A stretch of DNA of 64,000 bases from Sphingobacteriales bacterium. Lineage in GTDB: Bacteria > Bacteroidota > Bacteroidia > Chitinophagales > UBA2359. Below the pieces are notes generated by a model, which was not told the DNA's origin, ran no database searches, and saw nothing but the letters and a program-made list of their open reading frames with translations. Positions within the stretch are counted from its first letter, which is position 1, and each line of letters starts with the position of its first letter. Position numbers and translations under genes: made by a program. Shown in pieces: positions 56,581-64,000 of the stretch. The DNA lies in NCBI GenBank assembly GCA_016700115.1, contig CP064999.1, forward strand, positions 2,790,001 through 2,854,000. Reading direction: 5' to 3'.

Positions 56581-56810
56581 GGTTTTTATGTATTTAAATT
56601 TTGCAGAACGTACATACAGGCACACCAAAACATAACCACTATTTTAAATGGTTATAAACTTTGTTCAGGTTTTTTCATACAAAACGTAAAAGGGGCTTTT
56701 GGTATTTTGATGCCTTACTGAATATAGGTTTCAGTATTGCAACCTGCTGTTTTATGCAGTTAGTTCCTGAACATTCCGAATGTTTGTTCTTTGGGTAGAA
56801 AGGGAACTAT
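56581..56810. other. Intergenic stretch, no gene seen
   Basis: No ORF or RNA gene recognised between the secreted-protein start and the hairpin at 56811. The sequence is ordinary AT-rich intergenic DNA. Confidence 0.5.
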
Positions 56811-56847
56811 TAGAAAAACCTATAAGGTTGGATAGCCTTATAGGTTT
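56811..56847 (-). terminator. Hairpin terminator after the SnoaL-like gene
   Basis: AAACCTATAAGG (56816-56827) is a perfect 12-bp inverted repeat with CCTTATAGGTTT (56836-56847) around an 8-base loop. On the minus strand it runs into TTTTT. It lies 129 bp after the stop of the SnoaL-like gene, so it is a late or secondary terminator. Confidence 0.6.
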
Positions 56848-56976
56848 GAAAGAAAAAAGCCTTATGGAAGGAATTTGAATAGCAACAATAATGGAACCCG
56901 CCGGATTTGGTTTGAAGCCTATGGCATTGGGTATGTTTGCCGTTGGAGTTTAGTTGAATTTATTCTGAAGAAACCA

Positions 56977-57387
56977 TCAGGAGGTCAGTTGTGCAGTCAA
57001 ACCATGAAGGTCTAAGATGCCCCAATGCCCGATATATTTTCCATCCCGAAGTTGAATGATGTCAATAACTTCCATCACTACTGATTTGTGGGTGGGAGGT
57101 ATTCCGAAAAAATCCCCTTTATGGGTGGCATAAAAAGATTTACGGGTAGTTACTTTATCTCCTTCGGCAATCATGTCGTGAATTTCTACCTTAAGGTCGG
57201 GGAAAGAAGGTTTTAATAAATGGTTAAAAAAATAAATCACACCATCCCGGTTATTGGGTGAACCTTGCGGAGCTGTGTGGTTTACAAAGTCTTCTGCAAA
57301 GATTTGGTAAAAAGTATCCAGATTGCCTCCTTCTATAAACTCTTTGTTTACCCGTTGTACAAGCGTTTTGTTGTGTTCTGTGTTCAT
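56977..57387 (-). CDS. SnoaL-like ester cyclase family protein
   Basis: A 136-residue NTF2-fold protein of the SnoaL-like/ester cyclase group. The pattern is NTFYQIFAEDFVNH-like (DTFYQIFAEDFVNHTA), then FNHLLKPSFPDLKVEIHDMIAEGDKV and YATHKGDFFGIPPTHKSVVMEVIDI, and the closing GHWGILDLHGLTAQL. These proteins bind small hydrophobic ligands; the activity is usually not known outside polyketide pathways. It lies just downstream of the AraC regulator gene (116 bp), which may control it. Confidence 0.85.
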   Translation of the reverse strand: MNTEHNKTLVQRVNKEFIEGGNLDTFYQIFAEDFVNHTAPQGSPNNRDGVIYFFNHLLKPSFPDLKVEIHDMIAEGDKVTTRKSFYATHKGDFFGIPPTHKSVVMEVIDIIQLRDGKYIGHWGILDLHGLTAQLTS

Positions 57388-57503
57388 TGTTATTTAATTT
57401 TTGGTGGGTGAATAAAATTTGATGATGCAAAGATGAGCCACCTGAAAATCAGAATTGTAGAATAAAACCGACCAATAACAGAACAATTACGACTTTCTGC
57501 AAA

Positions 57504-58436
57504 TCAGGAGAACTGATTGCGAAACTGAACAGGAGTTTGAGCGGTTAGTTTTTTAAAAAACCGGTTAAAATGGGAAGGGTCTGAAAAATCTAATTGGTAA
57601 GCTATTTCGGAAATACTCATTTTGGTATGAATTAAATAGGCTTTTGCTTCCAACATCAACATTTCCTGAATGAACTCACCTGCTGTTTTATCAGACTGAG
57701 ATTTTATTGTTCGATTGAGGTGGTCGGCAGAAACATGGAGCATGACGGCATAGTCTGCAACCTTGCGAATTGTAAGAAAATGCTGACTGACTAATTTAAT
57801 GAAGTTGTTGTACAGGGCAACAGCACTGTGGCTTGTATTTTGATGTTGAAAAATCATTTTTTCATAGTCACGGCTGGCGTAAATAAGGATAAGTTGGATA
57901 TACAGCCGGATTGCATCGCTACATTTGCTTTTTCGGCTTTTAATTTCTGCGTTTATTTTATGATAGATGTTATCAATTTCTGCTGCTGTTTCTTCAGAAA
58001 GATTAAAGCACTGAAACCCCTGATAGGTCAAAAACGGGAACTGTTGGCGGGAGTTATGCTGAAAGAAAATATCGCCGATAAATTTTTCAGAAAACAGCAT
58101 GTAGTAAGCAAGAAAATCTTCGCTTGGATTGGAAAGTGAAAAAATTTGTCCCGGAATTCCAAATACTATAGTATTTCGAACCGGATGATGTTTTTCCAAA
58201 CCGATATTGAAACAAACATTGCCCTGACGGGTAAGCGAAATTCTGAAATATTCTGTTTTGATGGGTTCAATATTGCCCTTCAAGTCAATGGTTGAATATA
58301 GCCCAAATCCTCCGTCCAGCAATTCGGGAGTATCATCCATTCCAAATTTACTATTCACTACATTTTTCTTATGTATCTGATGCAGCGACTGGTCGAGATA
58401 GATTCTCTTTATGTCAGGTGAAATGTTTTTATACAT
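57504..58436 (-). CDS. AraC family transcriptional regulator
   Basis: A 310-residue regulator. The C-terminal 100 residues are two AraC-type helix-turn-helices: HVSADHLNRTIKSQSDKTAGEFI and the more conserved MSISEIAYQLDFSDPSHFNRFFKK, ending TPVQFRN. The N-terminal 190 residues form a ligand-sensing cupin-like part (RQGNVCFNIGLEKHH, FGIPGQIFSLSNPSED). The downstream SnoaL-like gene and upstream MBL-fold gene share its strand and are plausible targets. Confidence 0.9.
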   Translation of the reverse strand: MYKNISPDIKRIYLDQSLHQIHKKNVVNSKFGMDDTPELLDGGFGLYSTIDLKGNIEPIKTEYFRISLTRQGNVCFNIGLEKHHPVRNTIVFGIPGQIFSLSNPSEDFLAYYMLFSEKFIGDIFFQHNSRQQFPFLTYQGFQCFNLSEETAAEIDNIYHKINAEIKSRKSKCSDAIRLYIQLILIYASRDYEKMIFQHQNTSHSAVALYNNFIKLVSQHFLTIRKVADYAVMLHVSADHLNRTIKSQSDKTAGEFIQEMLMLEAKAYLIHTKMSISEIAYQLDFSDPSHFNRFFKKLTAQTPVQFRNQFS

Positions 58437-58511
58437 TTCTTAATATAGTTAGTCGTGAGAAAGTAATTGTTTATTTTTTCAAGCAAATTTTGATGTGAAA
58501 CCAATCAACCC

Positions 58512-59498
58512 TTAATAAGCGATTTTTTCACCTAAGCCGGCAAACAAATAATCGGTGCCGTATTTTTCTTGTAAGATTTTAAAAGCCAGATGCCCAGTAC
58601 AATGTGTTGGAGCGACGCGATGAACCTTCAATTCCCCTTTGATTTTGTCAGCCAGTGCATTGGTTTGAGAACGGTCAAACGGCAAGAGGTGAAATCCGCC
58701 ATATACCAGTTCAATTTTATTACCGGTAACTTTTTGAGTTTCTGAGATAATATGTTCTACGCCCGTATGAGAACAACCTACAATCAACACTTCCCCTTTA
58801 TCAGTTTTCATACTCAATGAAAGTTCGGGCAAACCTGTTTGCTTACATTCGTCTTTTGGTTGGGTAAATTGTCCTTCCACAAAGCTTTTGTTCGGGTAGC
58901 AAGAAAAATAACCCATAAAACTTGAATTGGTGGCGACTAAATTCAAACCGGGCATAATTTCTTTGGAGGTTTTTACAAATTCAATATTTGCCTTCCAAAA
59001 CCTTCCACTTTGATTGATTAAAAATTTGGTTTCTCCACCATCAAAATATTGTTCGTGTTTATGGAGTGAATCTTTGATTGACGGTTCTTGTCCTGTTGCA
59101 TCAAAAGGAACGGGAGCGCCCCAGAAAATATCGTAGGGGAAATAGATTTTTACTTTTGGGTTCACTTCGAGCAAATAATCCAACCCGTTTAAATGGTCAA
59201 AATGGCCATGAGAAACAATCACTATTTCCACTTGTGAAAGGTCAATTCCCAACTGCATGGTATTGGATTTAAAAATGTCTGCATTACTGCCCGCATCAAA
59301 CAAGATTGTTTTACCCTGATATTTGGTGATACAGGAAAATCCAAAGTCTTTGGTAAGGCCTGTGTCTTTGCCAAAAGCATCATAAAGATTGACAATAGTT
59401 CCTTCCTCAATGAAACGAAAAGAACTTTTCTTTTCTCCGGAAATACAGGCTGTAAAAATGAAAAAAAAGAAAATTGTGGTTGAGAGTTTTGGGTTCAT
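58512..59498 (-). CDS. MBL-fold metallo-hydrolase lipoprotein
   Basis: A 328-residue exported metallo-beta-lactamase-fold enzyme. The N-terminus ends in a lipobox (IFTAC, Cys18), so it is lipid-anchored. The metal motif H97-GHFDH is intact, with the further residues GCSHTGVEH and GGFHLLPF. The closest known group is the archaeal/bacterial pterin-related MBL family (annotated as dihydropterin methyl-aminobenzene phosphate synthases), which shares CxHxG and GGFHL segments. The substrate is unknown; a periplasmic lipoprotein is unusual for that group. It is 75 bp upstream of the AraC gene. Confidence 0.82.
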   Translation of the reverse strand: MNPKLSTTIFFFFIFTACISGEKKSSFRFIEEGTIVNLYDAFGKDTGLTKDFGFSCITKYQGKTILFDAGSNADIFKSNTMQLGIDLSQVEIVIVSHGHFDHLNGLDYLLEVNPKVKIYFPYDIFWGAPVPFDATGQEPSIKDSLHKHEQYFDGGETKFLINQSGRFWKANIEFVKTSKEIMPGLNLVATNSSFMGYFSCYPNKSFVEGQFTQPKDECKQTGLPELSLSMKTDKGEVLIVGCSHTGVEHIISETQKVTGNKIELVYGGFHLLPFDRSQTNALADKIKGELKVHRVAPTHCTGHLAFKILQEKYGTDYLFAGLGEKIAY

Positions 59499-60397
59499 TT
59501 CAGTTGTCTTAAAAAAGTTTAGGGAATATCACTGGATTACCACTAACGACTATGGGGTATATTTTTTTTAGGTGGTTGTCCTGGATAAAATTAATTAAGT
59601 AAAGTTCAACAAAAAATATCTTTGAAACAAGACATAAGAAAAATTATGAATCATCTGATGTATTGTCTTTAAAGCTGATTTTCTCCACATCTAAAAAATG
59701 TTCGACAAATTATGGGTCATAAAGGGGTTAAGTCGAAAGTGGTGATTGAGCCAACCCCTAAAAACGACCAACACCACAGTAATTTAAGGGGATGATGAAC
59801 CAAAAAAGACTAACAGATTCGGTAGATTTAACAGCCTTTTTAGGGATTTTTAAAAAAATGCCTATAAATTGAGTTAAAAAACCTGTTTTAAGAAAGAATA
59901 AAATTGACTTTTTTAAGAAAATTGAAGTAAGATTTGAACCCAATCTACTTTCAAAAACGAACAAAATTTCAATTTTAAAGAAGAAAATGTCAATTAAAAA
60001 TTTAAAAATCACAATAGTAAAGGCAAAAATTGCAATTGAAAGGGCAAAAATTGCAATTTGATCCCTTAAAAAGTTAATCTTAAAGCACAAAATTGACTTT
60101 TTTGAAGTTAAGAAAACAAGAAATGGTTCATTTCTTATTTCATTTATCTTTTTGTTTAACTTTTTTTCGTGACTTAAATGCCTTTATTCGATAAAAAAAT
60201 TATTTTTTAGCTTAAAAAGGGCACTACTTTTCAGTTCAAATTGATTGGATTTTCACTCATGTATTCCGGCAGGATAGTTATACAGCAATGTGCAGGGAAC
60301 AAGAACTTAGCACAGGATAACAGATATTTTCCGGGGTTACAAAAATCAAAACTGAATTTTGATTTGTTTTTTCCGGGAGAATTCTTTTTCTTAAATA
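59499..60397. other. AT-rich intergenic region with a 21-bp array, no convincing gene
   Basis: About 900 bases of very AT-rich DNA between the MBL-fold gene and the second IS copy. It contains the third 21-bp-period array (59964-60110). A minus-strand frame at 59758-60090 is open for 110 codons but is made of repetitive Ile/Phe heptads produced by the array, so I do not annotate it as a gene. Confidence 0.7.
59964..60110. repeat. 21-bp tandem array 3 (seven degenerate units)
   Basis: Seven units in exact 21-bp register start at 59964, 59985, 60006, 60027, 60048, 60069 and 60090. The best pair is AAATTGCAATTGAAAGGGCAA and AAATTGCAATTTGATCCCTTA; the outer units retain only AAATT and the spacing. 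Upstream AAATTG motifs continue at spacings of 18 and about 24 bp. The TGCAAT core is also present in array 1. Confidence 0.75.
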
Positions 60398-61481
60398 ACG
60401 TGAGGTTGGAATTAAATTTAGATAAATAATAGGGGGGAATAGAAAAAAGAGGTTGTGGTTGATATAATTTTGAGTTTGGAAAAAAAATCACCAACCAACA
60501 ACCCCTCTATTCTTTATGCTTCTTGTTATAACAAACAAACTGGTATCGTTGTACATAGAGATTGACGATTTATTGCTTGACTATACTAACTGCAATCAAT
60601 CACACTGTATTTTGGGTCATAAACCTCGGGGACGAAAGCTTGGTTTAAGTCCATCGGAAATAGCCACAATTCTTGTATTTTACCAATTATCCGGTTACAA
60701 AACTTTTCAATACTACTATGAACAACTCATTTTGGGCGAATTTAACCATTATTTTCCGAAAGCACCCGGCTATAAGCACTTTTTATCATTGATACACAAA
60801 TGCTTGCCGGTATTAGTGCTTTGGATGTTACGTTCATGTGAAAAAGCCCTCAAAACAGGCTGTTACTTCATAGACGCAACCAAATTACCGGTATGCCATA
60901 TACATCGTCAAAGCCAAAATCGGGTGTTTAAAGACATCGCTGCCAAAGGTAAGACCTCCACAGGTTGGTTCTTTGGCTTGAAGTTGCATTTAGTCATCAA
61001 CCAATTCGGAGAAATTGTTAAGTTTGCGCTTACTGCTGGAAATGTGGCAGACAATAACCACAACTTGCTGCGCTATCTGTTGGGCAACTTGCAGGGCAAA
61101 TGTGCAGCAGACAAAGGCTATTACACCAAACTCTTTGACGAATTTGTTAAACAAGGTTTACAGCTTATCCTAAAACCAAAGAAGAACCGTAAAAATCAAT
61201 ATCCCGCTTTGCCTAAAGATGTCTCTCTCAGTAAAAAAAGAGCATTGATTGAATCGGTAAATGATATTCTGAAAACAGTTTGCAATTTAGAACACACAAG
61301 ACATCGCAAACCGGAAAACGCTGCTACACATTTTATGGCTGCTCTAATTGCCTATCAACACTTAGATAAAAAACCATCTGTTTTTATCCCCAACGAAAAT
61401 AATTACACAAACACCATCCAATTTGTTGCTTAATATCACTTAATCCCTTGTAAAATAAGACTCCAATTTCCAACCTCACGT
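60398..61481 (+). mobile_element. IS982-family insertion sequence, copy 2
   Basis: A second complete 1084-bp element, inverted relative to copy 1. ACGTGAGGTTGGAA starts at 60398 and its reverse complement ends at 61481. TAAATA directly flanks both sides (60392-60397, 61482-61487). It lies between AT-rich repeat DNA and the signalling genes at 61.5 kb, and appears not to break a gene. Confidence 0.9.
60516..61433 (+). CDS. IS982-family transposase (copy 2)
   Basis: A 305-residue DDE transposase, intact. It has Ala before the catalytic DKGYY and Leu in KFALTAGNV, which look like the ancestral residues; the codon pair at the first site differs from copy 1 by three bases (GCAGCA against GCGAAA). 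Apart from these two residues the proteins are identical. Confidence 0.93.
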   Translation: MLLVITNKLVSLYIEIDDLLLDYTNCNQSHCILGHKPRGRKLGLSPSEIATILVFYQLSGYKTFQYYYEQLILGEFNHYFPKAPGYKHFLSLIHKCLPVLVLWMLRSCEKALKTGCYFIDATKLPVCHIHRQSQNRVFKDIAAKGKTSTGWFFGLKLHLVINQFGEIVKFALTAGNVADNNHNLLRYLLGNLQGKCAADKGYYTKLFDEFVKQGLQLILKPKKNRKNQYPALPKDVSLSKKRALIESVNDILKTVCNLEHTRHRKPENAATHFMAALIAYQHLDKKPSVFIPNENNYTNTIQFVA

Positions 61482-61503
61482 TAAATATTGAACAAAAAAG
61501 GAA

Positions 61504-62622
61504 TCAAGTGCTTGTTTCCTGATTATTAGGCAGGCGAAAAGGTAAAGAAAGTTTCATCAGCAAATTTTGGTCTTCGGGTAAAAAGTACATCGAAAACTTT
61601 CCTTTTAAGTTGGAAGTGAGAGCGGTTAAATCTTCGTTGATTTGTTTGGAGAGATGTTGAGTTTCTTCGATTTGAGATTTGTTGACTGCACAAGACATAA
61701 AAAACTCTACATTACAATGTGTAGGTTTTATTTCGATTACTGATGCAGTCAGGGTTGTAGAAAGGCTTTTCCATCCAAAAATGCCATGGTACAGAAAGTT
61801 GTGCAGTAATTGAGCTATCCGGGGTTTGTTTCCAATGACTAAGGTTGGGAATCCCGGATTTACACGCAGATAAAAAGGGCTTTCCTTAATCTGTTGATTG
61901 TATTCAAAGATTTTAAGAACATTCCAAATCAAGGCAGGCAGGTCGAGCAGGGTTCTTTCAGGTGGGATTAAAAACAAGTCTAATTGTGCGGGTCTGTTTA
62001 GGGTGAGTTGATCGTCCAAAACTGCAACCGAAGCCTCTATTGCACTGAGGTAGTTGGCTTCATTTTCTGTCATAGCCGTATCTTTGAGTTTTGCGGCAAG
62101 CGCCATGATTTTGTTCAAGGGGGCTTCTAACTCCGATGCCACGTTAATATTTAATTCTTTGCGTGCCTGACGCAGTTTGTTGAGCAAATCAATATCCTTA
62201 TGTAAGGATAGAATTTCGTTTTCAATTCGCAGTTGCTGACCTTCAATAATAGATTCATTCCGTTCTTGCTGAATGACAATCAGATGTTGGTATTGTTCGG
62301 TCAGGTTTTGAATATGGCAGACAAAGACCGGGGTATTGTTAAACAAGACTGAACTGACCGTAAAATCACTTAGAAAAGAATGATTACCGAATGAAAATTC
62401 GACTCGGGGTATATTGATATTTTGTGAACTATTGGGGGAAAAGGTAAAAAGGGCATCTTTTACTCCATCCAAAACCGGAAAAAGGTCAAAGATATTTTGG
62501 GTTTCAAATGTTGCAAGGTCAAAAAGAGTGTTGCAGGATTCAATCAGTTGTCCGTTTCTGTCAAATAGGATGGTCTGAAACCGTTCAAAGCAAAATTGTT
62601 GTTTTAAATCAAGAAGGGTCAT
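61504..62622 (-). CDS. Histidine-kinase-like protein lacking the phospho-acceptor histidine
   Basis: A 372-residue soluble protein. Residues 1-110 resemble a PAS sensor (ILFDRNGQLIESCN, FVCHIQNLTEQYQH). A coiled coil (about 112-160) leads to a dimerisation-like helix reading V161-ASELEAPLN, where a kinase would have S-HELRTPLN; the histidine is Ser163. The following domain resembles the kinase ATP-binding fold (PRIAQLLHNFLYHGIFGW) but the second N-box asparagine is His279 and no DxGxG box is seen. It is therefore probably a non-catalytic scaffold or sensor. It overlaps the GTPase gene by 14 bp, which argues for coupled translation. Confidence 0.7.
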   Translation of the reverse strand: MTLLDLKQQFCFERFQTILFDRNGQLIESCNTLFDLATFETQNIFDLFPVLDGVKDALFTFSPNSSQNINIPRVEFSFGNHSFLSDFTVSSVLFNNTPVFVCHIQNLTEQYQHLIVIQQERNESIIEGQQLRIENEILSLHKDIDLLNKLRQARKELNINVASELEAPLNKIMALAAKLKDTAMTENEANYLSAIEASVAVLDDQLTLNRPAQLDLFLIPPERTLLDLPALIWNVLKIFEYNQQIKESPFYLRVNPGFPTLVIGNKPRIAQLLHNFLYHGIFGWKSLSTTLTASVIEIKPTHCNVEFFMSCAVNKSQIEETQHLSKQINEDLTALTSNLKGKFSMYFLPEDQNLLMKLSLPFRLPNNQETST

Positions 62623-63112
62623 GTATGATTTGTTCTGCTAAAGAATAAAATACCTTTTCTACATGAATACCGGTTTTTGCGCTGGTAAAAAAATGGGTAG
62701 AAACGGGAATGATATGTTTGATTTCTTCTAAAGATGTTTCGTCCAATAAGTCGGTTTTATTGCCTACCACAACCACCTGCGATTGATGGAGTTTATGTTT
62801 CAGGATTTCCAAATCTGCTTCAATTTGAATAAATGCAGAGGGGCGTGAGACATCAAACACGTAAATAGCACCACTGCTTCCGAGATAATAACTTTCCGGT
62901 ATTCGCTGTTGGGTTTGTTCGCCTCCGATATCCCAAATAATCATACTTACCGAAAGGTCTTCATTTAATTGTATGGTTTTGCGGTCTATTTTTACGCCAA
63001 GGGTTGTTTTATAAGTTGCAGAAAAACTCTGGAAAACAAACCGGCTGATGAGAGAGGTTTTACCAACTCCGAAACTTCCGCAAAGGATAATTTTTTTGGT
63101 TATAGTTTTCAT
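62609..63112 (-). CDS. Ras/Rab-like small GTPase
   Basis: A 167-residue single-domain GTPase of Ras-superfamily type. G1 is G12-SFGVGKTS, switch I has Thr36/Thr37, G3 is W60-DIGGEQ, G4 is N118-KTD, and G5 is TSAK ending at 146. The residue matching Ras Gln61 is Glu65, followed by Gln66. No lipid-modification motif or membrane helix is present. Bacterial relatives such as MglA act with roadblock-type partners in polarity and motility. Here it sits between a longin/roadblock-like gene (98 bp upstream) and the pseudo-kinase, suggesting a three-part switch. Confidence 0.88.
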   Translation of the reverse strand: MKTITKKIILCGSFGVGKTSLISRFVFQSFSATYKTTLGVKIDRKTIQLNEDLSVSMIIWDIGGEQTQQRIPESYYLGSSGAIYVFDVSRPSAFIQIEADLEILKHKLHQSQVVVVGNKTDLLDETSLEEIKHIIPVSTHFFTSAKTGIHVEKVFYSLAEQIIHDPS

Positions 63113-63210
63113 GGGTTAGTTAGAGGTGTTTCTGTTTCGGATGTCTGATCAGGTGTGGTAAAACTACTGCTTTTTTACAAAAGGGCAATCCCATCTTCAA
63201 TTTCCGGTCA

Positions 63211-64000
63211 TTAAGACAAATCAAACTCCTCAAATGTTTCCTTTAACCTTTTTGAAACACTGTGAAACAGACTATCATCTATTTCCTGAATAGATGCAGG
63301 AATATGGCTACTGCTGAAATCGGACAAAGCTAAATTTAACTGTTCGGAAGTACCGGTATCTGATAATCCCGAAACTACGGTTGCAGTATAATGTTTGTAG
63401 AAACTGTGCAAAATAATTCGTTGATTTTCGTAATCAATGGTTTGCAATCCTCCGGAATCCTGTTTAAATGCTTCATTCACAAAGTTTTGAATCGCTGTAA
63501 GCATGGCAGCAATCAAATCCGGGTCGGCAGTATTGTTTCTCGAATAATAACCAATCAGCAGACCGGAATTTGACTGAATCATAAATACTTCTTCTATCTG
63601 TGCGGGCATTGCTGCTTTAACTCCTCTTGTAGTCATCGATTCCCCTTTAATAACAGAGTTCACAAATTGTTTCCACCATTGAAGCGAAAATGTTTTTCCA
63701 ATTCCTTTTTGTGTGTTTTCTAAAAAAATATCGAACTGATACCGCACATATCTTTGTATGAGCTTGCCGATGATGGGAAACAATACTTCAATAAACTCGT
63801 CTTTTGAGTTTTCAAGCTCGTCTTTTACCGTTTCTTTTACCTCTTTGCCGAACTCAAGCCCGAAATTTTTTTTAAGCTGCTGTATTCTTAAATTAACGAT
63901 TGGTGTTACTTTTTCTTTCAGCCGCTCTGGATTGTTCATGTTTTCAGACAAAGCAAATATACCCCCCTGAGCGTTGCTCAATTCGCGGTTTAGTTGCGAC
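63211..64000 (-). CDS. Longin/roadblock-like regulatory protein, N-terminus beyond window
   Basis: At least 262 residues; the frame stays open to the window edge (SQLNREL before a TTG at 63981), so the true start lies outside. Residues equivalent to 25-110 are a charged helical region (KEVKETVKDELENSKDEF, GKLIQRYVRYQFDIFLE). The rest reads like a longin or roadblock-type domain: IEEVFMIQSNSGLLIGYYSRN, then DPDLIAAMLTAIQNFVNEAFK, and ending HYTATVVSGLSD. Such domains serve as partners of small GTPases, and the GTPase gene follows 98 bp downstream. Similar sequences occur in Bacteroidota proteins annotated as OmpA-family, but no OmpA domain is seen here. Confidence 0.55.
   Translation of the reverse strand, partial: SQLNRELSNAQGGIFALSENMNNPERLKEKVTPIVNLRIQQLKKNFGLEFGKEVKETVKDELENSKDEFIEVLFPIIGKLIQRYVRYQFDIFLENTQKGIGKTFSLQWWKQFVNSVIKGESMTTRGVKAAMPAQIEEVFMIQSNSGLLIGYYSRNNTADPDLIAAMLTAIQNFVNEAFKQDSGGLQTIDYENQRIILHSFYKHYTATVVSGLSDTGTSEQLNLALSDFSSSHIPASIQEIDDSLFHSVSKRLKETFEEFDLS

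Noticed and set aside
59758..60090. 110-codon minus-strand ORF as a membrane protein
   Set aside because: Ile/Phe-rich composition follows from AT-rich 21-bp units; no promoter, no conserved motif and no neighbour supports it.

Overview
The window reads as a chromosome segment of a Bacteroidota bacterium, most like the Saprospiria/Chitinophagia group. The evidence is a Bacteroidota-type division and cell-wall (dcw) cluster with an FtsL-like gene and no murF, type IX secretion (T9SS) sorting domains of type A and of the gliding-motility (CHU_C) type B, SprB-type adhesin repeats, the DUF2851 and DUF3078 families, and a TTG-N19-TAnnTTTG promoter. No tRNA, rRNA or CRISPR was seen. The exact taxon cannot be fixed from the sequence alone.

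Layout. 1-2.8 kb: an incomplete sulfatase-fold phosphotransferase, an M23 peptidase and a GH73-LysM glucosaminidase, all minus strand. 2.9-4.0 kb: an IS982-family insertion, repeated almost identically and inverted at 60.4-61.5 kb. 4.1-10.5 kb: a PKD-rich T9SS surface protein, then a DUF2851 gene and a queuosine-precursor transporter. 10.6-21.4 kb: a DUF4143 ATPase and a giant adhesin read on the minus strand, broken into two ORFs by an apparent one-base deletion. 21.7-24.5 kb: a small membrane protein, then 2.1 kb without recognisable genes, dense in 21-bp-period tandem arrays and inverted repeats. 24.5-28.6 kb: a secreted BNR/PKD/LamG protein with no sorting domain.

29.0-44.7 kb holds the dcw cluster mraZ-rsmH-ftsL-ftsI-murE-mraY-murD-ftsW-murG-murC-ftsQ-ftsA-ftsZ, all plus strand. 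Four GTGG boxes at exact 10-bp spacing precede mraZ and a strong terminator follows ftsZ. The genes cover lipid I and II synthesis (MraY, MurG), stem-peptide addition (MurC, MurD, MurE), septal glycan synthesis (FtsW, FtsI) and the divisome scaffold (FtsZ, FtsA, FtsQ, FtsL). murE, mraY and murD appear to use TTG, GTG and TTG starts.

45-59.5 kb is accessory: a DUF3078 outer-membrane protein, an SRPBCC protein, an O-methyltransferase, a 1.5-kilo-residue T9SS type A protein, then a minus-strand run of DUF998, unknown, cupin, secreted unknown, SnoaL-like, AraC regulator and MBL-fold lipoprotein genes. 59.5-60.4 kb is AT-rich and holds a third 21-bp-period array.

61.5-64 kb carries the most intriguing protein set: a Ras/Rab-like small GTPase, a histidine-kinase-like protein that has lost its phospho-acceptor histidine, and an upstream longin/roadblock-like protein running off the window edge. 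They look like a compact GTPase signalling module. The other candidate novelty is the recurrence of unrelated-looking intergenic arrays that all keep an exact 21-bp period.
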